Positions 16,527-24,246 of a stretch of 64,000 bases of DNA are shown here, piece by piece. Below the pieces are notes generated by a model that was given only the letters and a program-made list of their open reading frames with translations, was not told the origin of the DNA and ran no database searches. The translations under genes were made by a program, and so were the position numbers. Positions within the stretch are counted from its first letter, which is position 1. Each line of letters begins with the position of its first letter. The stretch lies in the NCBI GenBank assembly GCA_036307305.1, contig JAXJXV010000021.1, forward strand, positions 62,001-126,000. The letters run 5' to 3'. The DNA is from SIG607 sp036307305. GTDB taxonomy: Bacteria; Bacillota; Clostridia; Oscillospirales; Acutalibacteraceae.

Positions 16527-17423
16527 TTAGTTCTCGTTATACGCACGATCGATAAGCGGTTTAGCTTTTTCAAAGTCTGCAGCATTTTGTAAATGAAGTT
16601 CTACAGCACCACAGCCCCAGTGACCAATATTAGTCACGTCTCGTGAAAATCCCGGCTCAAATGTTACTGAAGTAACATCAATAGGCAGGTTCAAAATCAG
16701 CTTTTTCTTTAGTGCAACTACTGTTACAATGTTACGGATTTTCTTGAAAGCGGCGTAAAGCTTCAAGTGAGTTTCGGAAACATCATCACCAAGACTGAGG
16801 ATATAATTAGTTAGATCTTGATATAAAGTTTTTACTGATTCATCAGCCGTCTTTAATTGTTCGTCAAATGTTTTATCGGTGGATTTTGTCTTAGTGGTTT
16901 GAGCGTCATTGTCGGGAATTGCTGTTGCAACATTTTCATTGATGTGTTCAAACATCAACAGATCGCTGCCAAATTTCTTATATCTAATCAGGCTGACATT
17001 TCTATTCATTTGCTTAATAGCAGATTCATCGTACTTTGTGAAGTCGCCAGCAATACAAACAACACGAGGCATTGTCCAGTCAATCTTGTCTGCTTCTTTG
17101 AGTCCGAGTTTTTCAATTACTAAAACCTTAAAACTATCCTTATGATCTAAAAGCCAGTTAAGATAAAACAAACCTTGATTGATTACATTCTCTTTCATAG
17201 AACGTTTATATTCGAAGATGACCGGACAATGGTTTTCATCAATACCGATGCTATCCATTCGACCACCATCTGTTGTCTTGTATTCAGAAGCAAGAAAAGT
17301 TACACCGAAAAAGATTTCCATATTATTTTCAATAACGGTCTGTAACTCTTTTTCAAGTGTTACGTTGCCGCTTTGGTATTCTTTTACCTTGCCGTTTATG
17401 TTAAAAAGTTTTATATCAGCCAT
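16527..17423 (-). CDS. PD-(D/E)XK-like nuclease domain fused to DUF5655
   Basis: A 298-residue protein. The N-terminal half carries LEKELQTVIENNMEIFFGVT, GRMDSIGID and PVIFEYKRS, spaced like the D and ExK residues of PD-(D/E)XK nucleases of the NucS/RecB type. The C-terminal half (LYAAFKKIRNIVTVVALKKK, LILNLPIDV) matches DUF5655. The gene follows the 103-residue gene with an eight-base overlap and precedes the PLD nuclease by 18 bases. It could be a second nuclease or DNA-end sensor within the restriction operon. The family name is given from motif memory. Confidence 0.7.
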   Translation of the reverse strand: MADIKLFNINGKVKEYQSGNVTLEKELQTVIENNMEIFFGVTFLASEYKTTDGGRMDSIGIDENHCPVIFEYKRSMKENVINQGLFYLNWLLDHKDSFKVLVIEKLGLKEADKIDWTMPRVVCIAGDFTKYDESAIKQMNRNVSLIRYKKFGSDLLMFEHINENVATAIPDNDAQTTKTKSTDKTFDEQLKTADESVKTLYQDLTNYILSLGDDVSETHLKLYAAFKKIRNIVTVVALKKKLILNLPIDVTSVTFEPGFSRDVTNIGHWGCGAVELHLQNAADFEKAKPLIDRAYNEN

Positions 17424-17727
17424 TTTCTTTGTCCTCCAACTCTAACTTTGCAAGTTTTGCTTTTAGGAAATCTATTTGAAACTGCATATTCGTAATAATA
17501 AGATTATCAGCAACTTGATAAAGGCTAACACTTCCGCTTACTGCTTGCTTTGCTTTAGTTGCTAATGCTAACTCGGCATCTGTAATTTGAAGCGATGTTA
17601 TCTTTTCAATCGCATTGTTACGATCAAGAAAACCGCTCGTTTGAAATTGATAAACAATTTTTTCTCGCTCGGCTATATCCTTTGCAAGGGATAATTTATC
17701 GTATTCTTTTTTTATTGGGTTACTCAT
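17416..17727 (-). CDS. Small helical protein opening the restriction operon
   Basis: A 103-residue protein predicted almost wholly helical, with KLSLAKDIAEREKIVYQFQT and a C-terminal coiled coil (MQFQIDFLKAKLAKLELEDK). No family recognised. GGAGCAAAT precedes the ATG. It overlaps the PD-(D/E)XK gene by eight bases, so it is the first cistron of the unit that runs leftward to 12791. It could be a controller or scaffold; there is no helix-turn-helix that I can see. Confidence 0.55.
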   Translation of the reverse strand: MSNPIKKEYDKLSLAKDIAEREKIVYQFQTSGFLDRNNAIEKITSLQITDAELALATKAKQAVSGSVSLYQVADNLIITNMQFQIDFLKAKLAKLELEDKENG

Positions 17728-17837
17728 ATTTGCTCCATTCTGTTATCCCTCATATGTCTACAAAACTCGCATCAATGGTGCAAATTTTAGCAAGAGAGAT
17801 GATATGTGTGGGGGAATAGTTTATTTATTTTTATATG

Positions 17838-18437
17838 TTAACTATGTAGCAGTATCTCCATAATGTCCATCACTTTATTGTAAACCCTCAGCTTCTTTGC
17901 GTAATCGGAAAGGGCGATGAGGTTTTTCTGCGTATCGTTTGCGTATGCATTTACCGCTTTACTGAACATTTCGTTATCTACCTTGCCACGATGCTTGAAC
18001 ATATCGCAAATGGTGCGCTCACGGTCGTAAATAGCAAATGTAACGCCATTTTCGGTAATCGTGGTTTTACCGAGCTCATAGATATCGTCTTTAACGTAAT
18101 AGACCTTTATCGGCACGGAGGTATTAAGCCTGCGTGATGCACTTCTCGGCACGGTAACAGACCAAACCCTCGGCATAAAATCGCTGTAGCCATAACGGAA
18201 CAGAGCCGATTCCATACTGATGATCGCTTCGGGAATGGTAGAAGCGATTACCTGCTCATCGGAGAGGATCAGCTCGTCTGCAAGTTGATAATAGCCTTGA
18301 CGGACACGCTGAAGAAAGCCGTCTGAACACAGCTTATATATCTTCTCTTTTGGCACGCCGGCGGATGTGAGAGCAGACAGCTTTGCAATTCCGCCGTTGG
18401 CACTGATTATGTTTTTTATAATATCTTTATGTTCCAA
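17838..18437 (-). CDS. AbiEi-like type IV antitoxin regulator, orphan
   Basis: A 199-residue AbiEi-family protein. The N-terminal winged helix reads ISANGGIAKLSALTSAGVPK with FLQRVRQGYYQL, followed by the conserved SMESALFRYGYSD and the C-terminal FAIYDRERTICDMFKHRGKV. AbiEi represses its operon and opposes the nucleotidyltransferase toxin AbiEii. No abiEii follows; the next gene downstream starts the restriction operon. The TTG at 18437-18435 is chosen because GGAGG at 18449-18445 lies seven bases ahead; the frame continues upstream into the promoter. Without a toxin it may protect against AbiEii on other elements. Confidence 0.8.
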   Translation of the reverse strand: MEHKDIIKNIISANGGIAKLSALTSAGVPKEKIYKLCSDGFLQRVRQGYYQLADELILSDEQVIASTIPEAIISMESALFRYGYSDFMPRVWSVTVPRSASRRLNTSVPIKVYYVKDDIYELGKTTITENGVTFAIYDRERTICDMFKHRGKVDNEMFSKAVNAYANDTQKNLIALSDYAKKLRVYNKVMDIMEILLHS

Positions 18438-18488
18438 TGTCCTACCTCCAATAAACGATAACACATTGTGTTTAATGTTTTCTTTTGT

Positions 18489-18517
18489 ATTATAGCACAA
18501 GTGTGTGAATATAGCAA
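18489..18517 (-). promoter_or_regulatory. AbiEi promoter with overlapping operator palindromes
   Basis: On the minus strand TTGCTA (18517-18512), a 17-base spacer and TATAAT (18494-18489). CACACACTTGTGC lies in the spacer and ACACAATGTGT downstream, near 18465-18475. These are likely the inverted repeats AbiEi binds for autorepression. Confidence 0.7.
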
Positions 18518-18576
18518 TAAAAAATCGAAACAAAAATCAATTTGTGTTATCATTTTTTGAATTCAATTGCTTCTTT

Positions 18577-18607
18577 GGCGCTTATCGAAAGATAGGCGTC
18601 TTTTTTT
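18577..18607 (+). terminator. Hairpin with T run upstream of the iteron region
   Basis: GGCGCTTATC-GAAA-GATAGGCGTC (ten pairs with two G-U) followed by seven T. No gene is read into it from the left on this strand, so it is probably a relic of the sequence into which the abiEi segment was inserted. Confidence 0.6.
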
Positions 18608-18644
18608 ATGCCTATTTTTTTAAACACCCTTGTGGATCGGGGTA

Positions 18645-19190
18645 TCCCTGTGCGAATTGGTGAAGGGTTCTCTCAAACGCACCTTGAAAACTGAATAGCG
18701 CCGATCTAATACGACTTTGCGATGATACGAGCAAGGCAACGCTACGGTGAGATTCCGAGCAGGAACTTGAGGTTGGGCAAAAAAATTTTTTCAAAAACAC
18801 CCGATAATTTACGGCTGCTCTGTGGGAACAAGTGAGAGGAAATTTTGCAAACAGACTTAAAAAATACCCTTTCCCATTGCAAATAAGTGAGGAAATAAAA
18901 ATTTTCTCTCAAAAAGGGTGTGTATTTAGGCTTTCCCAGTGGGAATTAGTAGAGGGGTAAATATTTTTTTGCGATTTGGGTGTCCAAAACACTGCTCCCA
19001 TTGCAGATAAGTGAAGGGCAAAAAAATATTTTTCAGAAATCTCGACAAATGGGTGTCCAAAACAGCACCTCTTGTCCGAATGAGTGAAGGGATAAATTTT
19101 TTCTTCGAGTCGGGTGTGCAAAAGCATTCCTTAAATTCCTAATTAGTGAGGGGGTGCAAATCGGGGGTGTAATTCCAAATAAGTGAAAGG
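18645..19190 (+). repeat. Array of degenerate direct repeats (iteron-like) upstream of module 2
   Basis: No gene lies between 18534 and 19299. About seven copies of a unit occur, best seen as CCCATTGCANATAAGTGAGG, then an A/T run, then GGGTGTCCAAAAC. The AGTGA cores lie at 18831, 18886, about 18948 (AGTAG), 19010, 19083, 19145 and 19182, with a weaker GGTGA at 18659. Intervals are 55, 62, 62, 73, 62 and 37 bases. Several are near 6 or 7 helical turns, so the copies would face the same side. The A/T runs may be bent or easily melted. Candidate roles are a replication or transfer origin, a ParB centromere or recombinase accessory sites. The 18660-18780 part has no array copies but looks structured (GATACGAGCAAGGCAACGCT). 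Confidence 0.7.
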
Positions 19191-19299
19191 AGGTGTTGTC
19201 AAACCGCAAAAACAGTCGGAGGTCTTAAATATATAAATAAATATATAACTTACTCTCCGAAAAAGAATGAATTTTTAATCTATAGAAAGGAGTGAGCAA

Positions 19300-19602
19300 A
19301 TGGCAAACAACAAGGTCTACAGCCGAGCAGAAATGCAGGAAGCAGGCATCGTAACCTACGATTATGCTTTTATGGACAAGCCCGGTGAATATATCGGAAC
19401 GCTCGAAATGAAAGCAGAAGCAAGGGGCGGAATGCTTCGTCTTTTTCTTCGGTTGGTAGACGGAAGAAAGATCATAACGCCGGTGTTCTGGTGGCAAGGG
19501 TATTTAGGCTTCAACGAAATGAACAACGGCACAAAGCTTAAGCTTGTCTACGGACAAAGCGGCAAAGGCAGTACCTATTTAAAACAGATCGAAAAATTTT
19601 AG
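19300..19602 (+). CDS. Conserved small protein of the integration module
   Basis: The 100-residue product (KVYSRAEMQEAGIVTYDYAF; LKLVYGQSGKGSTYLKQIEK) appears to be an all-beta protein with several Trp, Tyr and Gly residues and no catalytic motif. I do not know its family. AAAGGAGTG at 19286 sets the ATG at 19300. It is the first gene after the repeat array and stands 12 bases before a PC4-like gene, so it belongs to module 2. A DNA-binding or single-strand-binding role would fit its place but is not shown by the sequence. Confidence 0.55.
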   Translation: MANNKVYSRAEMQEAGIVTYDYAFMDKPGEYIGTLEMKAEARGGMLRLFLRLVDGRKIITPVFWWQGYLGFNEMNNGTKLKLVYGQSGKGSTYLKQIEKF

Positions 19603-19614
19603 GAGGAAACAAAA

Positions 19615-19830
19615 ATGTTTGAATACAAAATCATCAAGAAAATCGGAGTTGCGGGGGAAAATCTCAACGACACAAAGGAAATCAATATCATCAAGTGGAG
19701 CGACAACGCACCGTGTATCGATGTGCGACGTTGGAGAAACGGCAAACCGCTGAAGGGCATTGCTTTTTATCCCGATGAGATTGACGAACTAATCAAGCTA
19801 CTCAAAAAAGCGAAAAAGGAGGTCATATAA
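19615..19830 (+). CDS. PC4/YdbC-like single-strand DNA-binding protein
   Basis: A 71-residue protein with EINIIKWSDNAPCIDVRRW followed by KGIAFYPDEIDELIKLLKKA. This is the beta-sheet plus helix pattern of the PC4 coactivator fold (YdbC in Bacillota), which binds single-stranded DNA as a dimer. RBS AGGAGGAAAC precedes the ATG. The stop at 19830 is directly followed by the ParB-like start. In mobile elements such proteins often regulate or help recombination and transfer. Confidence 0.65.
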   Translation: MFEYKIIKKIGVAGENLNDTKEINIIKWSDNAPCIDVRRWRNGKPLKGIAFYPDEIDELIKLLKKAKKEVI

Positions 19831-20745
19831 ATGGCAAGAAAATCAGATTTTACTCTGCCGCCGATCCCCATTGATGCCATCTTTTCAACACAGGCGGAAA
19901 GAGACGATGCGCTCTTAGAGCGAGTACACAATATTCCTCTTGAGCAATTGCACCCATTCAGGGATCATCCATTCAAAATTCAGTCAGGAGAGGAAATGGA
20001 TAAAATGATAGAGAGTATCCGCAAGGTTGGGGCGATAACACCTGCACTTGCACGACCGCTTGAGGATGGCGGGTTTGAGCTGATATCGGGACACCGCAGA
20101 CTTGCTGCGTGTCAAGTATTGGGACTTAAAACAATGCCCGTAATTGTTCGTGAAATGACAGATGATGAGGCGGTGATCGCAATGGTAGATGCAAATTTGC
20201 AAAGAGAAACCATACTCCCCAGCGAAAAGGCGTTTGCTTATCGGATGAAGTTGGAAGCAATAAAACACCAAGGTAGGAGTATTTCCCGACAACTTGTCGG
20301 AAAGGAAAGCGCTGACACACTTTCAAATGATGAAAGCGGCAGACAAGTCCAAAGATATATCCGCCTAACATACCTCATCCCCGAATTACTCACCAAGGTA
20401 GACGAAGGCGAAATTGCTTTCAGTCCGGCGGTAGAAATCTCATTCTTGACAGAGGATGAGCAAAGAATCCTGCTTGATGCAATCGAACTAAACGACTGCA
20501 CGCCTTCCCACGCACAAAGCATACGGCTGAAAAAGCTATCGCAGGACTGTGTACTGACCAAAGACCAAATATACGAACTGATGGCGGAGGAAAAGCCGAA
20601 CCAACAGGAGCATTTGCGGTTTCGCAGAGAGGATTTCAACGGATATTTCCCTAAGTCCTACACCGAACAGCAGATAAAGAAAGATATCCTGAAAGGTTTA
20701 GAGCTTTTGCACCGCCACCGACAGCGAAACCGTGATGCGAGATAA
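19831..20745 (+). CDS. ParB/Spo0J-like DNA-binding protein, module 2
   Basis: A 304-residue paralogue of the protein at 3542-4477. Shared landmarks are FSTQAERDDALLERV, HPFKIQSGEEM, ELISGHRRLAACQVLG, NLQRETILPSEKAFAYRMK and the helix-turn-helix end GRQVQRYIRLT. The C-terminal tail (FPKSYTEQQIKKDILKGLEL) is a different tail type from module 1. No ParA gene is near. It lies 3' of the repeat array, so the array is a natural candidate for its binding site. Overlaps in function with module 1 are possible; both could bind the same sites and compete. Confidence 0.85.
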   Translation: MARKSDFTLPPIPIDAIFSTQAERDDALLERVHNIPLEQLHPFRDHPFKIQSGEEMDKMIESIRKVGAITPALARPLEDGGFELISGHRRLAACQVLGLKTMPVIVREMTDDEAVIAMVDANLQRETILPSEKAFAYRMKLEAIKHQGRSISRQLVGKESADTLSNDESGRQVQRYIRLTYLIPELLTKVDEGEIAFSPAVEISFLTEDEQRILLDAIELNDCTPSHAQSIRLKKLSQDCVLTKDQIYELMAEEKPNQQEHLRFRREDFNGYFPKSYTEQQIKKDILKGLELLHRHRQRNRDAR

Positions 20746-20750
20746 GAATC

Positions 20751-20769
20751 GCACATTTGTAAAGGAGGA
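20751..20769 (+). promoter_or_regulatory. Second copy of the 19-base motif ahead of the SHOCT-like gene
   Basis: Identical to 4708-4726 and in the same position relative to the small gene. It contains CGCACATTTGT (possible degenerate LexA box) and the ribosome binding site. Confidence 0.5.
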
Positions 20770-20774
20770 GCACT

Positions 20775-20963
20775 ATGATTACAATTATTAAGGATAAAAA
20801 TCCTAACCATATTTTCGCCGCCTTAAAGCTTTGCGAACAGCTTTATCACGACGGCAAAATTCCGTTATATATGTTTCGAAATATGGTAAATCAGCACGCT
20901 GACGTGGTGGATGCCTCGAAATTTAATTTCACCATTCAGCAGGAAGGAGAAAAAGCCGGATGA
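20775..20963 (+). CDS. SHOCT-like small protein preceding the recombinase, module 2
   Basis: 62 residues with the core FAALKLCEQLYHDGKIPLYM and FRNMVNQHAD, aligned without gaps to the module 1 protein. AAAGGAGGA lies six bases before the ATG. The end overlaps the recombinase start by ATGA, exactly as in module 1. Conservation of both core and overlap across two diverged modules argues that the protein works with the recombinase. Confidence 0.65.
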   Translation: MITIIKDKNPNHIFAALKLCEQLYHDGKIPLYMFRNMVNQHADVVDASKFNFTIQQEGEKAG

Positions 20964-22714
20964 TGTATCGATACAATGAATTTGACGAACGAAGGGTGGT
21001 GATTTATGCCCGTGTTTCCACCGAGCACGAAGCACAGATATCCGCACTCAGCAATCAGCTGGAATGGTATCAGCAATACCTCGACCACCACCCCGAATGG
21101 AACTTAATTGACCGCTATATTGACGAGGGTATCACGGGAACCTCGGCGGAAAAACGACCGGGATTTACCCAGATGATTGCAGATGCCAAGGCACACAAGT
21201 TTGACCTAATCATTACACGTGAGGTCTCCCGATTTGCACGTAATACCGAGGAAACCCTGCACTTTACAAAGATGCTTCGCCGCATCGGTGTTGAAGTGTT
21301 CTTTATTAACGATAATATCAAAACCTTTGACGGCGACGGCGAGCTTCGCCTTACCATAATGGCGAGCCTTGCACAGGACGAAAGCCGCAAGACCTCTATC
21401 CGAGTGAAAAGCGGTCAACAGATCTCTATGGAAAAAGGCGTGTTCTACGGCAACGGCAATATTCTCGGCTATGACCGAGTGTAGAAAATCGTGGAGGGCA
21501 ACAAAAAGCAGGTGGATTTCAATATCAATCCCGTGCAAGCCGAAACGGTGCGTAAGATATTTGATATGTACCTTGAGGGACACGGCCTAATGGCAATAAA
21601 AAATGAAATGGAGCGAACGGGGCGTAGGACTGCTACGGGACTACCGAATTGGCATTGCACGGGAATCTCCCAAACGCTCAAGAACTCCTTTTACTGCGGT
21701 ATCATTACCTACCACAAGGAATACACTCCCGACTTTTTGGTGCAGAAAAAGGTAAAAAACTACGGTGAAATGGCATTAACACAAGTGCAAGGCAGACACG
21801 AGCCGATTATAACCGTTGAAGAATACGAAAGGGTGCAAAAAATCATGAAAAGCAAAACGGGAAAACTCAAGAATCCAACCGCAGGAAGAAAGCTGACGGG
21901 CGTAACACCGCCAAAGACCGTATGGGGCAGACTGATGATCTGCTCCTGCGGTAGGCGGTTTAACCGCCGCAAATGGAGAACCAACGCTAACGGCGAAAAG
22001 TTCTTCGGCTATCAATGCTACGGCACAACGCAAACAGGCACTATCAAAAGTCGCCTAAAACGTGGACTCCCAATTGACGGTATCTGTCAGTCACCGATGA
22101 TTGCCGAGTGGAAGCTGCAGATGATGGCAAACTATATCTTCCGGCACTTTCTAACCAATAAGCAAAAGGTATTGGAAATCGCAAACTCCTTACTTGAGGA
22201 GCATATCGGCGATACCGAGGTGCAAGTGCAGGATAATTCAAAACTCATTGAGCAGAAACAACGTGAGCTTGACAGAGCCAACACCAAGCGCAGAAATCTT
22301 GTTGATTTGCTTAGCAATTGCGATATCACCCGTGAGGACTATCAAGAGGCACGTGCCGAGGTGGATAAGCAGATAGATAAACTCAAGGCGGAGATCGAAG
22401 AACTGACACCCGTAGTCGAGGAAACCGAGGAGGAAGAAATTGACTACGAAAGCAAGATAACCGTTCTCCGATATGCCTTGGAGCAATACACCAATTTTGA
22501 TACCGACGGCGATATCCCCGAAAGCGTTATCGAAGCCTTTGTAGAAAAAATCGAGGTTTCAAAGGACTGCTTTAAGTGGTATCTTCGTGGTGATTTCGGC
22601 GGCGACTCTCCCATTCCTATGAATGTGGAGGGTAACCGCAAGAAAGGGGCGACAATTTCGCCCCAATACATAATTCCCCCTGCAAACTTTGGCGACTCAG
22701 GCAGCAATCGCTGA
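20960..22714 (+). pseudogene. Large serine recombinase, module 2, broken by an in-frame amber codon
   Basis: The frame encodes a 584-residue recombinase like that at 4914-6662: RVVIYARVSTEHEAQ (Ser20), ITREVSRFARN, LAQDESRKTSIRVKSG, FYCGIITYHKEY, zinc ribbon LMICSCGRRF and a C-terminal coiled coil. Codon 175 at 21482-21484 is TAG, directly after NILGYDRV, where the module 1 enzyme has Gln. A single CAG to TAG change explains it. The rest is intact with no frameshift, so inactivation is recent or the read has an error. TAG ends several normal genes here (for example 8588-8590), so general amber suppression is unlikely. The 174-residue product would be an isolated catalytic domain. Confidence 0.9.
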
Positions 22715-22726
22715 TATGTAATTTTA

Positions 22727-22780
22727 ACGAAATTAATTTCGTAGCATAAAACAATCAATCCCCTCGGAGCAATCCGAGGG
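22727..22780 (+). terminator. Palindrome and terminator-like hairpin after recombinase 2
   Basis: The perfect 16-base palindrome ACGAAATTAATTTCGT lies at 22727-22742. CCCTCGGA-GCAA-TCCGAGGG at 22761-22780 follows without a T run. The palindrome stands where repeat A stands after recombinase 1, but its sequence differs, so it may be the corresponding recombination site or a protein-binding site. Confidence 0.5.
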
Positions 22781-22787
22781 AGGAGAT

Positions 22788-22917
22788 TTGATTATTCGGG
22801 GTTTTCATGGTATAATACGGATAAATTATAAAAAAAGGGTGTTTTTATGATTGTTTATTCGGGGTTTTCATGGTATAATACGGATAACTTATAAAAAAGG
22901 GGTGTTTTTATGATTGT
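22788..22917 (+). promoter_or_regulatory. Tandemly duplicated fucosidase promoter
   Basis: A 63-base unit at 22792-22854 is repeated at 22855-22917 with two mismatches. Each unit carries a 17-base spacer, TATAAT, a GGGGTG-type ribosome binding site and ATGATTGT. The -35 is TTGATT at 22788-22793 for the first and TTGTTT at 22851-22856 for the second; the -10 boxes lie at 22811-22816 and 22874-22879. The first ATG (22847) opens only 15 codons. The second is the true gene start. Confidence 0.85.
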
Positions 22918-24133
22918 TGAAAAAAGAATTAAGGATTTTGAAAAACTCGGTTTTGGTATGTTTGTGCATTTTGGCCTTTACAGCGTTATAGGAAAAGGTG
23001 AATGGGCAAAACACAGTTTAAATATACCTTGGTGCGAATATCTTAAAACATTTGATAGTTTTGAGCCTAAAACAAATTGGGCAGAGGAATTAGTTTTAAT
23101 TGCAAAAGAGGCTGGTTGCCGATATATAACACTAACTACCAGACATCATGATGGATTTTCTCTTTATGATACTTGCGGATTAAATACCTATGATGCACCT
23201 AATGCGTGCGGTCGAGACATTGTAAAAGAATTTGTGGACGCATGCAACAAATACGGTATTATACCTTTTTTCTATCATACTCTTTTAGATTGGCACGAAG
23301 AAAGCTACGAAAACAACTTTGGAGAATACTTAAAATATTTAAGAAAAAGTATAGAAATCCTTTGCAAAAACTACGGAAAGATAGGCGGATTTTGGTTTGA
23401 CGGAATGTGGGATAAACCGAATGAAGATTGGGAGGAGGATGCACTTTATTCTCTTATTAGAAGTTTTCAGCCCGATACTATGATAATAAACAACACAGGT
23501 CTTAATAACCGTGGTGAACTAGGTCATATTGAACTTGACAGTGTCACCTTTGAACGCGGCAGACCTCAACCCATAAATCTTGAATGTTCCCCCAAATATG
23601 TTGCAAGTGAGATGTGCGAAACTTTTGCAAGCCATTGGGGATATGCGAAAAATGACTTTAATTTCAAGCCATTGGAGCATCTTATTAACAGTTTTGCTGT
23701 TTGCCGCAGATATAGGTCTAATTTTCTTTTTAATGTAGGACCAAAAGCTGACGGAAGCCTTCGCACTATTGATAAAGGTGCATTAGAGATTTTAGGGCAA
23801 TGGAGCAATCTGAACGATGAGGCATTGCATATTCCTGAACCCACTGATATTGAAATTAAAGATAAACCAAACAACTTTATCCTGCGTAATGATAACACTT
23901 ATTACCTTTTTATGAGTGATTTAAGCATTAGTGGTAATAAAAATGTTACTATAAATAATAATGTTAATTGCGACAACATTTTCCCGTTTAACAAAAAGGT
24001 TAAATCTGTATGTTGGCTTGACAGCGGAGAAACACTTAACTTTACCCAGAATGGTAGTGAAATAAACATTAACTCCAAACCTTTTGAATGTGGGCAAGAT
24101 TTCGTCGTGAGAATTGCTAAAATAGAAGTATAA
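22910..24133 (+). CDS. GH29 alpha-L-fucosidase
   Basis: A 407-residue glycoside hydrolase family 29 enzyme that releases L-fucose from glycans. Landmarks are FGMFVHFGLYSVIGKGEWAK, AGCRYITLTTRHHDGFSLYD and YGKIGGFWFDGMW, in which the Asp is the expected nucleophile (about residue 165). SNFLFNVGPKADGSL is also typical. A short beta domain closes the protein. There is no signal peptide, so it is cytoplasmic and needs fucosyl oligosaccharide import. It stands between recombinase 2 and repeat C as cargo of the island. FucO at 34742 could serve the fucose fermentation pathway. Confidence 0.92.
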   Translation: MIVEKRIKDFEKLGFGMFVHFGLYSVIGKGEWAKHSLNIPWCEYLKTFDSFEPKTNWAEELVLIAKEAGCRYITLTTRHHDGFSLYDTCGLNTYDAPNACGRDIVKEFVDACNKYGIIPFFYHTLLDWHEESYENNFGEYLKYLRKSIEILCKNYGKIGGFWFDGMWDKPNEDWEEDALYSLIRSFQPDTMIINNTGLNNRGELGHIELDSVTFERGRPQPINLECSPKYVASEMCETFASHWGYAKNDFNFKPLEHLINSFAVCRRYRSNFLFNVGPKADGSLRTIDKGALEILGQWSNLNDEALHIPEPTDIEIKDKPNNFILRNDNTYYLFMSDLSISGNKNVTINNNVNCDNIFPFNKKVKSVCWLDSGETLNFTQNGSEININSKPFECGQDFVVRIAKIEV

Positions 24134-24141
24134 TGGCAGTT

Positions 24142-24203
24142 CTTTCCCCTCTTTTTCCGATAGCACAACAGGCTGAAATTAAGGAATCTAAGTAATTAGA
24201 TTT
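24142..24203 (+). repeat. Direct repeat C: candidate attachment site
   Basis: ACAGGCTG at 24168-24175 and the 23-base string at 24181-24203 are identical to repeat A (6639-6674). Bases 24144-24167 upstream resemble repeat B rather than A. This copy lies just before an interrupted gene, as expected at the border of an insertion. Confidence 0.55.
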
Positions 24204-24215
24204 ATAAAGTAAAAA

Positions 24216-24246
24216 TATCCGCCCGAATTTTTTTGGGCGGATATTT
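24216..24246 (+). terminator. Terminator after repeat C
   Basis: ATCCGCCC and GGGCGGAT arms around an A/T loop, followed by ATTTT. It is related to the hairpin after recombinase 1 at 6719 and overlaps the start of the broken gene fragment that follows. Confidence 0.75.

Noticed and set aside
18660..18780. Group II intron or other ribozyme remnant
   Set aside because: The sequence looks structured but I cannot find a domain V motif or an intron-encoded protein.
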